Shown here: one piece after another, positions 24,542 through 36,479 of the stretch
How positions within the stretch are numbered: the stretch's first letter is position 1
Layout: every line of letters starts with the position of its first letter
Source of the DNA: Episyrphus balteatus
Lineage: Eukaryota > Arthropoda > Insecta > Diptera > Syrphidae
DNA: 64,000 bases
Assembly: GCF_945859705.1 (NCBI RefSeq)
Contig: NC_079137.1
Coordinates: 52,608,552-52,672,551 of the forward strand
Direction: 5' to 3'
Made by a program: the position numbers and the translations under genes
The notes under the pieces: model-generated
Database searches by the model: none
The model's input: only the letters and a program-made list of their open reading frames with translations
Told to the model about the DNA's origin: nothing

Positions 24542-25359
24542 ATTCATTTCATTCATTTCATTCATTTCATTCATTTCATTCATTTCATTCATTTCATTCA
24601 TTTCATTCATTTCATTCATTTCATTCATTTCATTCATTTCATTCATTTCATTCATTTCATTCATTTCATTCATTTCATTCATTTCATTCATTTCATTCAT
24701 TTCATTCATTTCATTCATTTCATTCATTTCATTCATTTCATTCATTTCATTCATTTCATTCATTTCATTCATTTCATTCATTTCATTCATTTAATTCATT
24801 TAATTCATTTCATTCATTTCATTCATTTCATTCATTTCATTCATTTCATTCATTTCATTCATTTCATTCATTTCATTCATTTCATTCATTTCATTCATTT
24901 CATTCATTTCATTCATTTCATTCATTTCATTCATTTCATTCATTTCATTCATTTCATTCATTTCATTCATTTCATTCATTTCATTCATTTCATTCATTTC
25001 ATTCATTTCATTCATTTCATTCATTTCATTCATTTCATTCATTTCATTCATTTCATTCATTTCATTCATTTCATTCATTTCATTCATTTCATTCATTTCA
25101 TTCATTTCATTCATTTCATTCATTTCATTCATTTCATTCATTTCATTCATTTCATTCATTTCATTCATTTCATTCATTTCATTCATTTCATTCATTTCAT
25201 TCATTTCATTCATTTCATTCATTTCATTCATTTCATTCATTTCATTCATTTCATTCATTTCATTCATTTCATTCATTTCATTCATTTCATTCATTTCATT
25301 CATTTCATTCATTTCATTCATTTCATTCATTTCATTCATTTCATTCATTTCATTCATTT
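24542..25359. repeat. 9-bp tandem repeat array, about 91 copies
   Basis: The unit ATTCATTTC is repeated without interruption for about 817 bp. The only variants seen are two adjacent units carrying TTTAATTCA (C to A at 24793 and 24802) and the terminal unit. Because the unit length is a multiple of three, several frames stay open, spelling FHS, FIH, FIS and, inverted, MNE. These are artefacts, not proteins. Confidence 0.97.
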
Positions 25360-25389
25360 TATTGAATTAGGAACTGGTAGTAATTAAAT

Positions 25390-27520
25390 AAACCTCAATC
25401 ATATCAATGAAAATCCCAGGTCCGCACCTGAAAAACAAACTGCGGATCTGTGTAATCTCATCGAACGTTCCAAGATTATCGTTGCTCGTTTTTTTCTGCT
25501 TTATCCACTCTATGGTTCAATTACGGCTTTTTAAATCAAGTTTTTGTTGTTTTTTCTTTTTTTTTTCTTGTTTTGTTTTAATAATAAATAAATGCGATCA
25601 AATTATAGTCAAGACCATGAGAGAGTTAGTTATACATAGGATCGAAGTCGAAATAAGAGAAATGGACTTCGTGATGATGCTCAGTGAAGTATAATTGTTT
25701 GTTCATAAATGGGAACACTATTTAATGATTTGAAGAAGAGTATAGAGATGCCGTTTGGAAAGTAAGATATACTACTTTAAAGTTGTTGTCATCATCATTA
25801 ATATTATGGGTGTAGGTCAGTTATAGGCGAGCAAAGCAAACTGCTTTTAGTCTATCACACAATCCTGGGTGGTGACAAGTTAAAAAAAATTGCAATTTTG
25901 CACCGGTTTAAATACATTGACTAACTGTCTTCATCTTCGTGATTAACTAGAAATCACTGTCTAAGTGAGTGCTGTGGGGGCACTAACAAACAGTGGTCGT
26001 GAAAGATATCTTCATTTGAAAATTTTTATAACAGTTTAGCTTGATTGAATCATTTTTTTTTAAATGAAAAGAATTTTTGAGTATTTTTTTTCGCTTTCAC
26101 AAATAATTGAATTTTTCTTACAAGTCCGGTTTTTTTGAATCTTAGAGGAAAATCTGAGAAGAATTTTTTTTCAGAAGTTCCCAGAAAAGTTAAAGGGTAA
26201 TTCCATATCAGGGCCCATACAACACACATGCTTGCATGTGCAATATAGTGATTACGCATATGCAAACTTAGGGTGTATAATATGTGTGGATGATATTTTT
26301 TGTTTGCGCATGCAAGAATGTTTTGTACCTATATGATAGAAAAGACTGCACAATCTTGCAATCTTGCGAGAGAATCGGATGAATATAGGAGTGTTGTAGT
26401 AGGAAAAAAATGTTTCTTCCCAACTGATTACGTGATGGCAGTTTGTGCGGAGGAAATCTGATTGTGAAGGTTTCTGATTCCTGGTGTAAGCATTTGCTTG
26501 TTTGCTATTAATTTTGTATTTATTTGGTAAGAAATGATATTTCATAAGTTTATCCGTTTTATTTCATTTTATTTCATTTTCCGCTGTTATTTAAATAGCA
26601 TTGTCCGTGAGTAAAATTCATATCAGAAGAATAAATGTCAATATAAAAAAAACTTTTATTCTTAGGAATAAGCTCTAAATGAGGTTTATCTGACGATTGA
26701 AAAATTGGCCCTATTCGAACTAGGTACCCTTTTAAAAAATTATAAATTGAATCAATTAATAGAAACCAACATTTTATTGAATGCAAACAAAATTGTTCAA
26801 CGTTTAAAATTCTCTTTGGGCTCCATATTTTTTTTTTTTGTTTAATGTTTTATTGCAATGGACAAGATTATTTTAAACATCAACTGAAAATAACAATCAA
26901 ACATGAAATTATAATGGTAGTATGTAGTTAAAAGTTTCATAAGATTTCCTTTTAAATTATATTGAGTTATAATATCAACTAAAAAAACTTTTTTTTTCCA
27001 TACAAAAAACGTCATTTAAAAGTTTAATATCCTGTTAAATGTTTATGAAATCGGCCAATAGTCTAAGAACTTTATTATACATTTTTGGATTTTCAAAAAA
27101 TATTTAATTTTTTTTTTTTGAAAAAAGGATTTCTCAAAAACGAGTTGATAAATACTTGTTTTTTTTTATGTTGATTTATAATTTCTTTTTATAAACATAT
27201 CGCACGTTAAAAAATACAGTGTCATAACTCAAAAAGTGTCGATTTTGAATTAGATCAATATTCAAGTTCGCGCAATTTCAACATTTACATTCGTACCAAA
27301 TTAAAAAATGTTTTAAGATAAATGTTTTTAAATAACAGATAGATAGTAGTTAAGTCTATAATTTTTAATAAATTGATTTTTTTTTTTCCTTGAAAAGAAA
27401 TTATGTACCTTTTTAATCACGACAAAACAATTAAAATATTAATAATGACATGAATACTACATGCTGGATTACCAGTATACGAATCGATTGAACGTGATTT
27501 TATCTCATAATCAAATTTTA
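25390..27520. other. AT-rich DNA without recognisable genes
   Basis: Only short chance frames and poly-T/poly-A runs. A purine/pyrimidine-alternating GCATATGC/GCATGC stretch lies near 26228-26312. No element ends recognised. Confidence 0.5.
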
Positions 27521-27535
27521 AATCTTGATGTACAT

Positions 27536-29085
27536 TAGGGTGGGTCAAAAAAAATCGAAAGTCGTTTTTTCGATTTTGTACTCCGAAAAATCGATTGCTA
27601 GACACCTCCACAATATGCACACCAAATATGAGCTTTTTATATTAATGGGAAGGTCCTCCGCTTCGCAATTTTTCATTTTTACATCAAGCTTTTACGAAAA
27701 AAAAAATCATTATTTTATTAATTGACTTTTTAGCAAATTTTTTTACATATTCTTGTAGACAATTGAACGCTCTACAAAAAAGGCCTTAAACACTTTTTTC
27801 AATTATCTAACCGTCTAGTAGATATTTGAGGTCCAAAAATCGAGAAAATCTTTAAAAATTCGTTTTTTGTTCTTAATTTTGTAACAAAATAAAAAATTAT
27901 AATAATCAAACGCACATGACATATTCTTGTAGGAAACAGATTGCTTCACAAAAAAGGTTTTCTTAACTTTTTTCATTAATCTAGCCATTCTAAAGATATT
28001 CGAGGTCAAAGTTAAAAAAAATTATAAAAACAATTTTTACTTTTCCAATTCACTGAAACTTCATTATTTTCAAATTAACAAGATGTATTCTTGTAGGGGC
28101 TTAAACGTTCTACAAAAAATTCCTTGGCATCAAATTGATTGCTTTAACCGTTTAGAAGATATTCGTATCCAAACCAATGCCCACTGATTTCAATAGTTTT
28201 CTTATGACCCGTATGCATTGCGATTTGGATACGAATATCTTCTAAACGGTTAAAGCAATCAATTTGATGCCAAGAATACATCTTGTTAATTTGAAAATAA
28301 TGAAGTTTCAGTGAATTGGAAAATTTTTAAAAGTAAAAATTGTTTTTATATTTTTTTTTAACTTTGACCTCGAATATCTTTAGAATGGCTAGATTAATGA
28401 AAAAAGTTAAGAAAACCTTTTTTGTGAAGCAATCTGTTTCCTACAAGAATATCGTCGGTGAAACCAGAAAAGTGTGTAACTCCATTTTAGCAAATTTTAT
28501 AGGAGAGCAAAAAAACAAAATCGTTTTGAAGGCATTTGTATGAGTTTTCATTTTCTAATTTGCTAATAAAATAAAAACTATGAACTTAAAGGGGATTCTG
28601 AGTTTAAGGAACGGTAGATATTAGGTTTGTCTAACAGATGGTATTCAAATCCAATTTTCAGAAAATTTGGAGTTACACACTTTTCTGGTTTCACCGACGA
28701 TATGTCATGTGCGTTTGATTATTATAATTTTTTAATTTGTTACAAAATTAAGAACAAAAAACAAATTTTTAAAGATTTTCTCGATTTTTGGACCTCAAAT
28801 ATCTACTAAACGGTTAATTGAAAAAAGTGTTTAAGGCCTTTTTTGTAGAGCGTTCAATTGTCTACAAGAATATGTAAAAAAATTTGCTAAAAAGTCAATT
28901 AATAAAAAAATGATTTTTTTTTTCGTAAAAGCTTGATGTAAAAATGGAAAATTGTGAAGCGGAGGACCTTCCCATTAATATAAAGAGCTCATATTTGGTG
29001 TGTATATTCTAGAGGTGTCTAGCAATCGATTTTTCGGAGTACAAAATCGAAAAAACGAAATTTCGATTTTTTTTTACCCACCCTA
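27536..29085. mobile_element. hAT-type fold-back element, second copy, with nested MITE
   Basis: Same family as 14453-15794: TAGGGTGGGTCAAAA ends, long inverted arms, and an exact 8-bp target duplication ATGTACAT at 27528-27535 and 29086-29093. Its central spacer reads inverted relative to copy 1, so it sits in the opposite orientation. The right arm is interrupted by a 247-bp MITE at 28453-28699. Without it the element is about 1.3 kb. Confidence 0.9.
28453..28699. mobile_element. MITE inside the right arm of fold-back copy 2
   Basis: CGTCGGTGAAACCAGAAAAG and the following TGTGTAACTCCA recur inverted at the right end, ending CCGACG. ATAT flanks both sides (28449-28452 and 28700-28703). Removing the element plus one ATAT restores the arm sequence seen in fold-back copy 1 (ACAAGAATATGTC). 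Confidence 0.92.
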
Positions 29086-29516
29086 ATGTACATACCTATA
29101 ATTGTTGAATACATACAATTTGTTACCTAAGTATCGCATCACGTAAAAAATACATAATACAAACCATATAAATCTTATTATATATAATAAAACCATTTTT
29201 GTAATCTTTTACCTTTTTTGCAGAACTAGCGTAAAAGAAAAGCTAAGTCTAAATGATTCTGGACCAATGCGATGTGATGCACATCGAAATATGTTATTTG
29301 TCTTCGAAGAAAATTTTTACGGACACTACGGTTTTTTTCGTTTTATATAAATAAATATGTCCACTTCTAACATCTGCTTTGTCTAATTTATCAAAAAGTA
29401 GAACAAAAGTCTAGTAGGTTTTTTCATATTAAAGCCAGTTAACGTAAGAGAAATTTAGTGGGCTTTAGGTAAATCTAAAATGTGTCGATTTGGAACGTAT
29501 GTTGAATGTGTCGATC

Positions 29517-30116
29517 AGGGGCGTTAAAATATCAATTGAAAAAAAAAAAAAAAATACATTTGAAATTTAAAAAAAAAAAATACTTATTGCAAATATAAAA
29601 AATTTGCATTAAAAAAAATATTTATTGCAACTGACAGAAAAATTGTAGGTACTTGAAAAAATTTTTATAGCAAATGAAAAAATTTTGCATTAAAAAAAAT
29701 ATTTATTGCAAATGAAAAATTTTGCATTAAAAAAAAATGTTTATTGCAAGTAAAAAAATGTTGCATTAAAAAAAATGTAATTGCAAGAGAAAAATATTTG
29801 CATTGAAAATAAAATTTTTTATTGCAAATATAAATATTTTGCATTAAAATAAAATTTATTGCAAATAAAAAATGCATTCTTTTTTTAATATTCGTCGAAT
29901 TTCTTACAATTTTGGCAATTTAACCATACATTAGGTTTAATATTATAGGTAGTTAAAATAGCTTATTTATGGTCAAATAGCCAAAATTGAAAGAAATTCG
30001 AGAAATATTAAAACAAATATTTAATTCACACATTTTGCATTGAATTTATTGTTCAATGCAGAAAATTTTTTATTTGCAATACATTTTTTTTTTTTAATTA
30101 TTTTTTACAACCCTGA
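29517..30116. mobile_element. Possible fold-back element with TTGCATTAAAA repeats
   Basis: Left CAGGGGCGTT and right AACCCTG may be degenerate termini. Inside, TTGCATTAAAAAAAATATTT...ATTGCAA words recur at about 43-bp spacing (29575-29880). An inner inverted repeat joins TTCGTCGAATTTCTTAC to GAAAGAAATTCGAG. No clean target duplication. Confidence 0.4.
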
Positions 30117-30307
30117 TCACGATAATAGTTCAAAATTCCTCCTTATCGTTGAATTCGATTCGCGTAAATCATAATGCGTTCATGTCCCGACTATCTTTTT
30201 ACTTGTGATTATCGATTTCAATGTAAGAACAAATGAACAATTTTAACACCTTCAACTCAACAGGTTAGCTCATACATATGACTTAGGATATTTTAAATGT
30301 CAAACTC

Positions 30308-30308
<1 letters not shown>

Positions 30309-30351
<43 letters not shown>
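30309..30351. repeat. (ATT)n microsatellite
   Basis: About 14 uninterrupted TAT/ATT units. Confidence 0.95.
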
Positions 30352-30352
<1 letters not shown>

Positions 30353-30431
30353 CGTAAATTTCATTTTATAAGTAATTCACCAAAGAATTATAATCCCTTA
30401 TAATCCCAGGATCTGTTGCAATGTCTGGTGT

Positions 30432-30574
30432 ACGCTGTGTATTAATATTCCCGTGATCCAAATCAAATCATTGTATTTGTTAGGTTTACAATAACAAAGT
30501 GGGATTTTGCTTTTGTTGAAGCAAATAAAAGCAATGATCTGATCTGGATCACGGGAATAATAAAACACAGCTGT
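30432..30574. mobile_element. Short MITE, about 143 bp
   Basis: GCTGTGTATTAATATTCCCG and GTGATCCAAATCAAATCATTG recur inverted (CAATGATCTGATCTGGATCACGGG and onward to CACAGC). Arms of about 40 bp face each other across about 60 bp. The target duplication is unclear. Confidence 0.7.
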
Positions 30575-30599
30575 TATAGTTCAAGTATCAAGTGTATGA

Positions 30600-31970
30600 T
30601 TTTTTTTCCAACAAAATGTTGATGAAAATACATTTGTGTTTAGAAAGCTGTCAGAAAACATTTTTTGAACTCATTATTATTAATTGTTCTTAAACCTTAT
30701 TCCACTAATGAATATATTTTCACCTTTGTCATTTTTCCATATTAATATTACAATATTCTATAGTTGTTTGAATAAGGATTATCTTATCATCTGTGAATGC
30801 AGACACTATTCTTGTTTACCTTGTATCTTTTCAACTTTTTTATTATTTACTTATTTTGTAGAATTGCACCTTTGGTACAGTAGTTGAAGATTTATTGCGA
30901 ATTATGAAGTAGTAGTGAATTATTATGAAATATTTTCTCAATAAAATATACAAAGTTAGGATAAATTCTGTTACAGTTTCTTATCTCTGTCACTGACAGG
31001 CTCTGATTCCTGGTATTGTCTTATTTGGGCTTAATGTAATGCAACTTTGTCTGGTGCATTGCAATTTTATTGTTATTTCAGAGTGATTTTTAGCATAAAT
31101 CCAATGCACTAATTCCCAACCAATTTCAATATGCTAAATTAGAATAAATTCAAACAAATTCAAAGCGAATGCGCAAAAAAAAAAACAAATTTGCAAATAA
31201 ACTATTCAATAAATGATATAAAAACTAACAAAAACCATTCATTATAAAATAAAACACTTAACATAATGATATCAATGATTCAAAAGTCATTTGTGGTCAG
31301 ATTATTTATGATGATAAAGACTAGGAAATTTTCATTTCGTCCACCACAACAATTTTTATCTGCTACACATTTTATGCCTTTTTTTTTACTGTTGCTACTA
31401 TGACTGAAGGAATTCGAAACATGTTACACAAATTATACCCCTGTGATATTGAAACTACGAGTATTTGTCTGTTTTTTTTTTTTTTTATTACGTTCAATAC
31501 ATAAAAAATATGATAAGGTAGACATATTTTATCCCCAAGAAAAATAATATGTAGGTATTTGAATAACAAAAAATCTTTAATAAAATAATTCTTTAAGGAA
31601 AAGTTGCACATTTCTCAGGGGAAGTAGGAATAACTAATTGATACACCTTGTAATGTGAACCATTCAAAAATAAAAACCATTAAAATCAATTATTGTAAAA
31701 TTAAGAGTGTAAACCTTTCTTCTTGTTGTTGTATCATTATGTTTTTCGATCATTTAATTTGATTATTACGTACGCTTTATGCAGAAATATGGATTTTCTT
31801 TGAGTTCTGAAGGTATACCGGGTATTAAAACGTGTGCGTTATCTTATCTCACAAACAGGTTTATCTAATTTCTTGACATTTAAAGAAATAAATTTTAAAG
31901 CTAAAATATTTAACGCAGAACTAACCATATTATAGGTTTATTATAGCATGCTTATAACACATACAAAAAT
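30600..31970. other. AT-rich DNA without recognisable genes
   Basis: No coding, RNA or element signals recognised. Confidence 0.5.
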
Positions 31971-31974
31971 CTGT

Positions 31975-32028
31975 CAGCGTTTTTTTCCAATGGAACTTGC
32001 ACTCATCAGTTGACTTATCGTGACGCAA
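31975..32028 (-). ncRNA. Hammerhead-ribozyme-like motif 2 (degenerate)
   Basis: On the minus strand, GCGTC (32026-32022) is followed by ACGATAAGTCAA, CTGATGAG, a short stem-II region, and GGAAAAAAACGC. GCGTC and ACGC can form stem III. The stretch ATAAGTCAACTGATGAGT is identical to motif 1 at 19681-19698. The second core strand (CGAAAC) is altered, so this copy is probably inactive. Confidence 0.45.
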
Positions 32029-32870
32029 ATTCTGTTTAAATTCAGCTTAATTTCAGCACGGATTAAAAAAAAAATAGAATGTGAAGAAGCAAGATTTAAA
32101 TTCCCCAACCTCATTCAAAATAGGCAAATAGCAAATTTGTCTATTACTATTTGTAACGCGAGAGACCAAATGCAATTATACTGGTTCATTTCAACGTCAC
32201 GTTAGGCAAATTCGCCTAATTATAGTTCATATTTTCCTAAATACATTGTGTTTGTCGAGCACATTTTATTCTTTGATAAACACACAAATTTTATCTTTTT
32301 TCTTTATTAAATATAAGATTAGAAACAAAACGTCACGTGCAGACTTGAAGAGTTCACCAAGATATTGAATGGAGGTCAAAAAGTGATTTTATCAGCAAAA
32401 CTATAAAAGTTTATGTTATGAAAAAGAACTATTGTAAGATGATAGTTGAGTACCTTCTAATTGCACGTGCCATAAATAACTTTCGCTTCTTCGTGGCGTG
32501 TACCTATATCCTGTCGGACCCTTAGCTTAAAGCAGATAACAAATAGGTTTAAAGTCGTTTGCAAATTGAAAATTTTAATTGTTTGCAATTAAATATAGGT
32601 AGCTTAAATTCAATTAGAAATCACCTTAAATTTATTTAAATACAAAACCGCATGCACTCCAAGATAGCTCAGGCGATCTTTTGTTATGGCTTTTACAAAC
32701 AGTGGCCTTAAAAAATAAATAAAGTTTTTTGAGCCAAAAAAAAAAAACAAATTTATAGACAGAGCAAACAATATTCTGTCATCTTTGCATTCAGGGGCCC
32801 AAAAATACATATAATAATATGATGTATATTTCAAGAATCGGGTGGAGACAAGCATGCTTTCAAACTCTAA

Positions 32871-33080
32871 GGGCCAGTTGTACAAATATTTAATCCGTGG
32901 TTTAGCAACTTTTATCTTCTGAAATCGGTGGTAAGGTTCCGGTTTAGCACTGGTGCAAGGTCCACATATGTAAAAATAGCCACATCCATGCTTGAACCAA
33001 AGTTGACCCGCAGCTAATCCGCCGAAATCGGTGGGTTAAATTCCTGATCCGAGGCTGAACCACGTTTGTACAACTGGCCC
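32871..33080. mobile_element. MITE with GGGCCAGTTGTACAA ends, 210 bp
   Basis: GGGCCAGTTGTACAAA is inverted at the right end. The target duplication is TAA (32868-32870 and 33081-33083). Such ends plus a 3-bp TAA/TTA duplication fit PIF/Harbinger-type MITEs. The interior has two more AATCGGTGG-type words. No transposase. Confidence 0.85.
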
Positions 33081-33209
33081 TAAAGGAAATACACTCTAGC
33101 AAAAGCAAAAGCAAAAAGCAAAAAAAAAATCTCATACCTAGATTTTCCTCAATAGAAAAATTAAGACAAAAAGGGCCAAAAATATAAAGATAGATATTAT
33201 AGTGATATG

Positions 33210-34148
33210 TTTAGAAGAAACCGTTCTTGTCAATTTAAAGTTAATGTTGGTGTTCCTCAATAGAGTTACCTTGGCAATTTGCTGTTCATTTTATTTATAA
33301 ATGATCTTCCATCTGTATTAAAACATTCAATGACATTAACCTATGCTGATGATGTAAAAATATTTAGAAAAATTAATTCCATTACGGATTGTGAACAACT
33401 ACAATATGATCTAAATACATTTTGGGAATGGTGCAACAACAATCGTTTGATTTTAAGTATAGACAAGTGTAAGACAATGAGTTTTACACGCAAACGTAAT
33501 TTAATTAATTATGACTATCGTTTAAACTCGACGCGTTTACATCGTGAATCTAGTTTTTCTGATCTCGGAATCGTATCAGACTCAAAATTAACATTTACTG
33601 ACCACTTTAAAGAAAGCTAATAAAATACTTGGCTTTGTGAAAAAGTATTCCCGTGATCCTTATGTAATTAAAATCTTCTATATTTCTCTTGTCAGACCAA
33701 TTCTTGATTACGGGTGCGTTGTATGGGCGCCATACCACTCTATACACATAAATGTATACAGAGTACATTTTTAAGATTTTCTCTTCGTTTTTTGCCATGG
33801 ACAGATAGGGTTATATTGCCTCCAAACACTTCAAGACTTCAATTGTTAAACTTGCCATCTCTTTCTGGTCACAGAGAGTACTTGAAGTTATGCTTCATAA
33901 CAGGTGTTATAAATGGATCTATTTCATGTCCATCAATTCTCGATCGAATATATTTTAATGTGAGTCAGACTAACTTAAGAAAGAATTTACCACTTCGAAC
34001 TATTTTCAGCAGATCAAACTACGGCGCTAATAGTCCTCTTAATCAGTTAATTAAAAAATTTAATAAATTCTTTATTCTCATTGGTTCTACAAATGATAAC
34101 TTTAAATCTGTAAGCTTTAAATGTAAATTTTTTGCTCTGAGTATTTAA
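33210..34148 (+). pseudogene. Non-LTR retrotransposon reverse transcriptase fragment with frameshifts
   Basis: Translating in pieces gives VNVGVPQ(stop)SYLGNLLFILF, the catalytic-site block LTYADDVKIF, WEWCNNNRLILSIDKCK, KANKILGFVKKYSRDPYV, LVRPILDYGCVVWAPYH, and FLRFSLRFLPW. A stop replaces the glycine of the usual VPQG, and the frame shifts near 33607 and again near 33740. It is the same jockey/CR1-like family as 3045-3631 and covers more of the polymerase. Both the 5' part (endonuclease, ORF1) and a polyA tail are missing. Confidence 0.82.
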
Positions 34149-34256
34149 AATTTTGTTGTACATATTTTAATTTTGTTTTAAGTATTTTTTGTAATTTTTA
34201 ACGTAAGTATTTAACGTATTGGATAAACAAAAAAGATTAGTCTTGCTCCGGGCCCC

Positions 34257-35396
34257 GGCATGAAATGGTAACGGAGTTACGAATAACAAAATTGTCTTTA
34301 TTTTGAACATTTGCTTGGGAAAAATAAGAGTTTGATGGTAACTCACGTTACAAAAATCGGACACGAATTTTAAGCGTCCGACAGTATGAAGTTTTTATGT
34401 GAAATTAGGTATCTCAATTTGTTTTCAATGAAGATTCCATACATACAAAATTACAAGCTTTTAATATGAGTGACAAAACCAAACATTTTTTCAATATTTC
34501 GAGGAAAAATTTTAAAATATTTAGGTAACTCACGTTACATTATTTTGGTAACTCATGTTACCTGCGATTTGTGGTTCCAAAAGTAAAGAAAAGATGCATT
34601 TTCACTCAAGTTTTTTTTTAATCGAATAGTGTGTAACTAAGCTTGCTTAAATGTTAACTTATTTTAGCACTCACGAGGGGATATTGTCATCGTCACTATT
34701 AGACTCATCATATTTTCAGTTTGCTTGTTTTTCCGTCATTTTCATGTGAAATTCTTCTGTTGTTGGCAAGCTTATGCTATTAAAATGCTTTAAGATTATT
34801 AAACTCCCTGAATTTTTTGTCTATCCATAAGGGAATACAACAAAGAATCTTTTCTTGCAACTTGCATAAAGAGTTGCCGTTTGTAAATAGTAATTTGCTA
34901 ATAAAAAAAGTAAAAAAGACTGCATAATTTGTTCAAAATTCGTGTCCACTTTTTCATGGAATTACCCGTAGGTGCAATATTAGTTGGACAAATAAGAAGT
35001 TAATTTCAATTATGTCCCCCAAACTAACATAAGTATACTTATGTTTTTTTTTCTATTTCAACGTTTTTGCGATCTTCTCACAAAAACAAAACCATATATG
35101 TATATCTATACCTATCCAATCAAAATTTTACAAGATTAAATAACACCCATTTTCGCTTTACTCATTTAGTTCTGACCAATGAGAAAAATGTTAATCTCTT
35201 GTTTGTATTTCCATAATTCCATATCGTTCCTCGCAATTGTTGCCAACCCAAAAATCACATGTCATAGCTTAACATAACTTTAGAATTCGTAACTCTAGTT
35301 TTTCGTAACTTCGGTTTCGCGTAACTTTGACGCTCGGAACTCTGTCGCCCGTAACTCTGGTATTCGTAACTTCGTCGGTTTCCCCTAGCTCGTGCC
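34257..35396. mobile_element. Possible TIR element with many GTAAC/GTTAC words
   Basis: The left GGCATGAAATGGTAACGGAG with GTTACGAATAAC resembles the inverted right end (GGCACGAGCTAG, then GAAGTTACGAATACC). Internally GTAACTCACGTTAC and CGTAACTTCGG/CGTAACTCTGG recur. The pattern, terminal motif repeated inside, resembles 43587-44287. No target duplication found. Confidence 0.4.
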
Positions 35397-35761
35397 TATT
35401 ACAATTTTAACTTTTTTATATTTATAAATCCACGAAACAAAATTCTCATCAATAATTAAGTTCTCCCTGAGAAGCTTAATACAAAAATAGACAGTAGGTC
35501 AAAGGTCAAAGCCCTCTTTAATTTTTTAAACCTAATCAAGCTTCAAGAAACTGAACCAAGTTCAAAATTCTTATAAATTGTAACATATTTACAACCTTTT
35601 TCCTCTCCAATAACATCAACTTTATTTAGTAAATCTAAAATTGAACAAACTAGTTTTCAAAATTTAAATAAACTCGTATTAACAATTTTTATTACTTTCA
35701 AGTTCCATCACATCAGTATGGATGGACCCTTATGATTATTTTTTTTTTTTTTTATTTTTAG

Positions 35762-35871
35762 TAATCTACTCACCTGTCATTCTGTGATAAAAGCGCATTA
35801 AATCCACTGACTCGTCTCCTCGCTCTTTCGTTGCATTAATCTCGATCTCACAACATGCAGGTAGGTAAGGT
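35762..35871. promoter_or_regulatory. Exon-like island with splice-site-like borders on both strands
   Basis: Plus strand: a 16-bp T-rich tract ends TTTTTAG before 35762, and CAG|GTAGGTAAG follows near 35857-35865, but all three plus frames contain stops. Minus strand: GACAG|GTGAGT at about 35780-35771 is a strong donor, and one frame is open with IEINATKERGDESVDLMRFY. Not recognised as any protein. It could be a 5'-untranslated exon (plus) or a small coding exon (minus). Confidence 0.3.
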
Positions 35872-36479
35872 ATATTTTAATATGTGTTGTTTGTATGTTT
35901 TTTTTTTTGTTTTTGTTTTTTAATTAATTATATATTCATGTCACATTTATAGGATAATATATCGGGTATCTCTTGAATATTCTTTTTTTTTTTTGTTTTT
36001 TGTTATTTTATTTTTCTACTATCACGTTTAATTTATGTGTATTTTTTTTTTTGTTTTACTTTAAGCATAGGCAATAAATGGCAAAAGGAAACAAATTCAA
36101 TTCAGAGAGTTGCTCTGGAATCTGAAAGTGATACCAGGCAAAAAAAAAAAATAAATAAATTATTAAATATACATAAAAAACTATAACGTAACTAAAACCA
36201 CACCGGCAACGAGGGTTTTTTTTTTATTTATTTTTTTTTGTTTTTGTTAAAAAATGCGATAAAATGCAAGATAAACAAAAACTTTAACTCAGTCAGTAGT
36301 CAGTACTCTCAAACGTGCTGAGAGAAAAAGAGAGACAGAGAGAGAGAGAAATAAATAATAAAATATACAATAAAATATGTCGCTATGTATGTTTTGTGTA
36401 TCTTTCAGATACAAATATTTTATTTATTTCAGAAAAAAATATACAAAAAAAAAAAAAAACAAAATTAAGATAAATAATC

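Noticed and set aside
24496..25387. Long open frames of FHS, FIH and FIS on plus and MNE on minus, up to 293 codons
   Set aside because: They are direct read-outs of the 9-bp repeat array in different frames; no gene context.
29575..30350. CRISPR-like array
   Set aside because: The TTGCATTAAAA repeats are degenerate and AT-rich with no unique spacers, and the genome is clearly eukaryotic.
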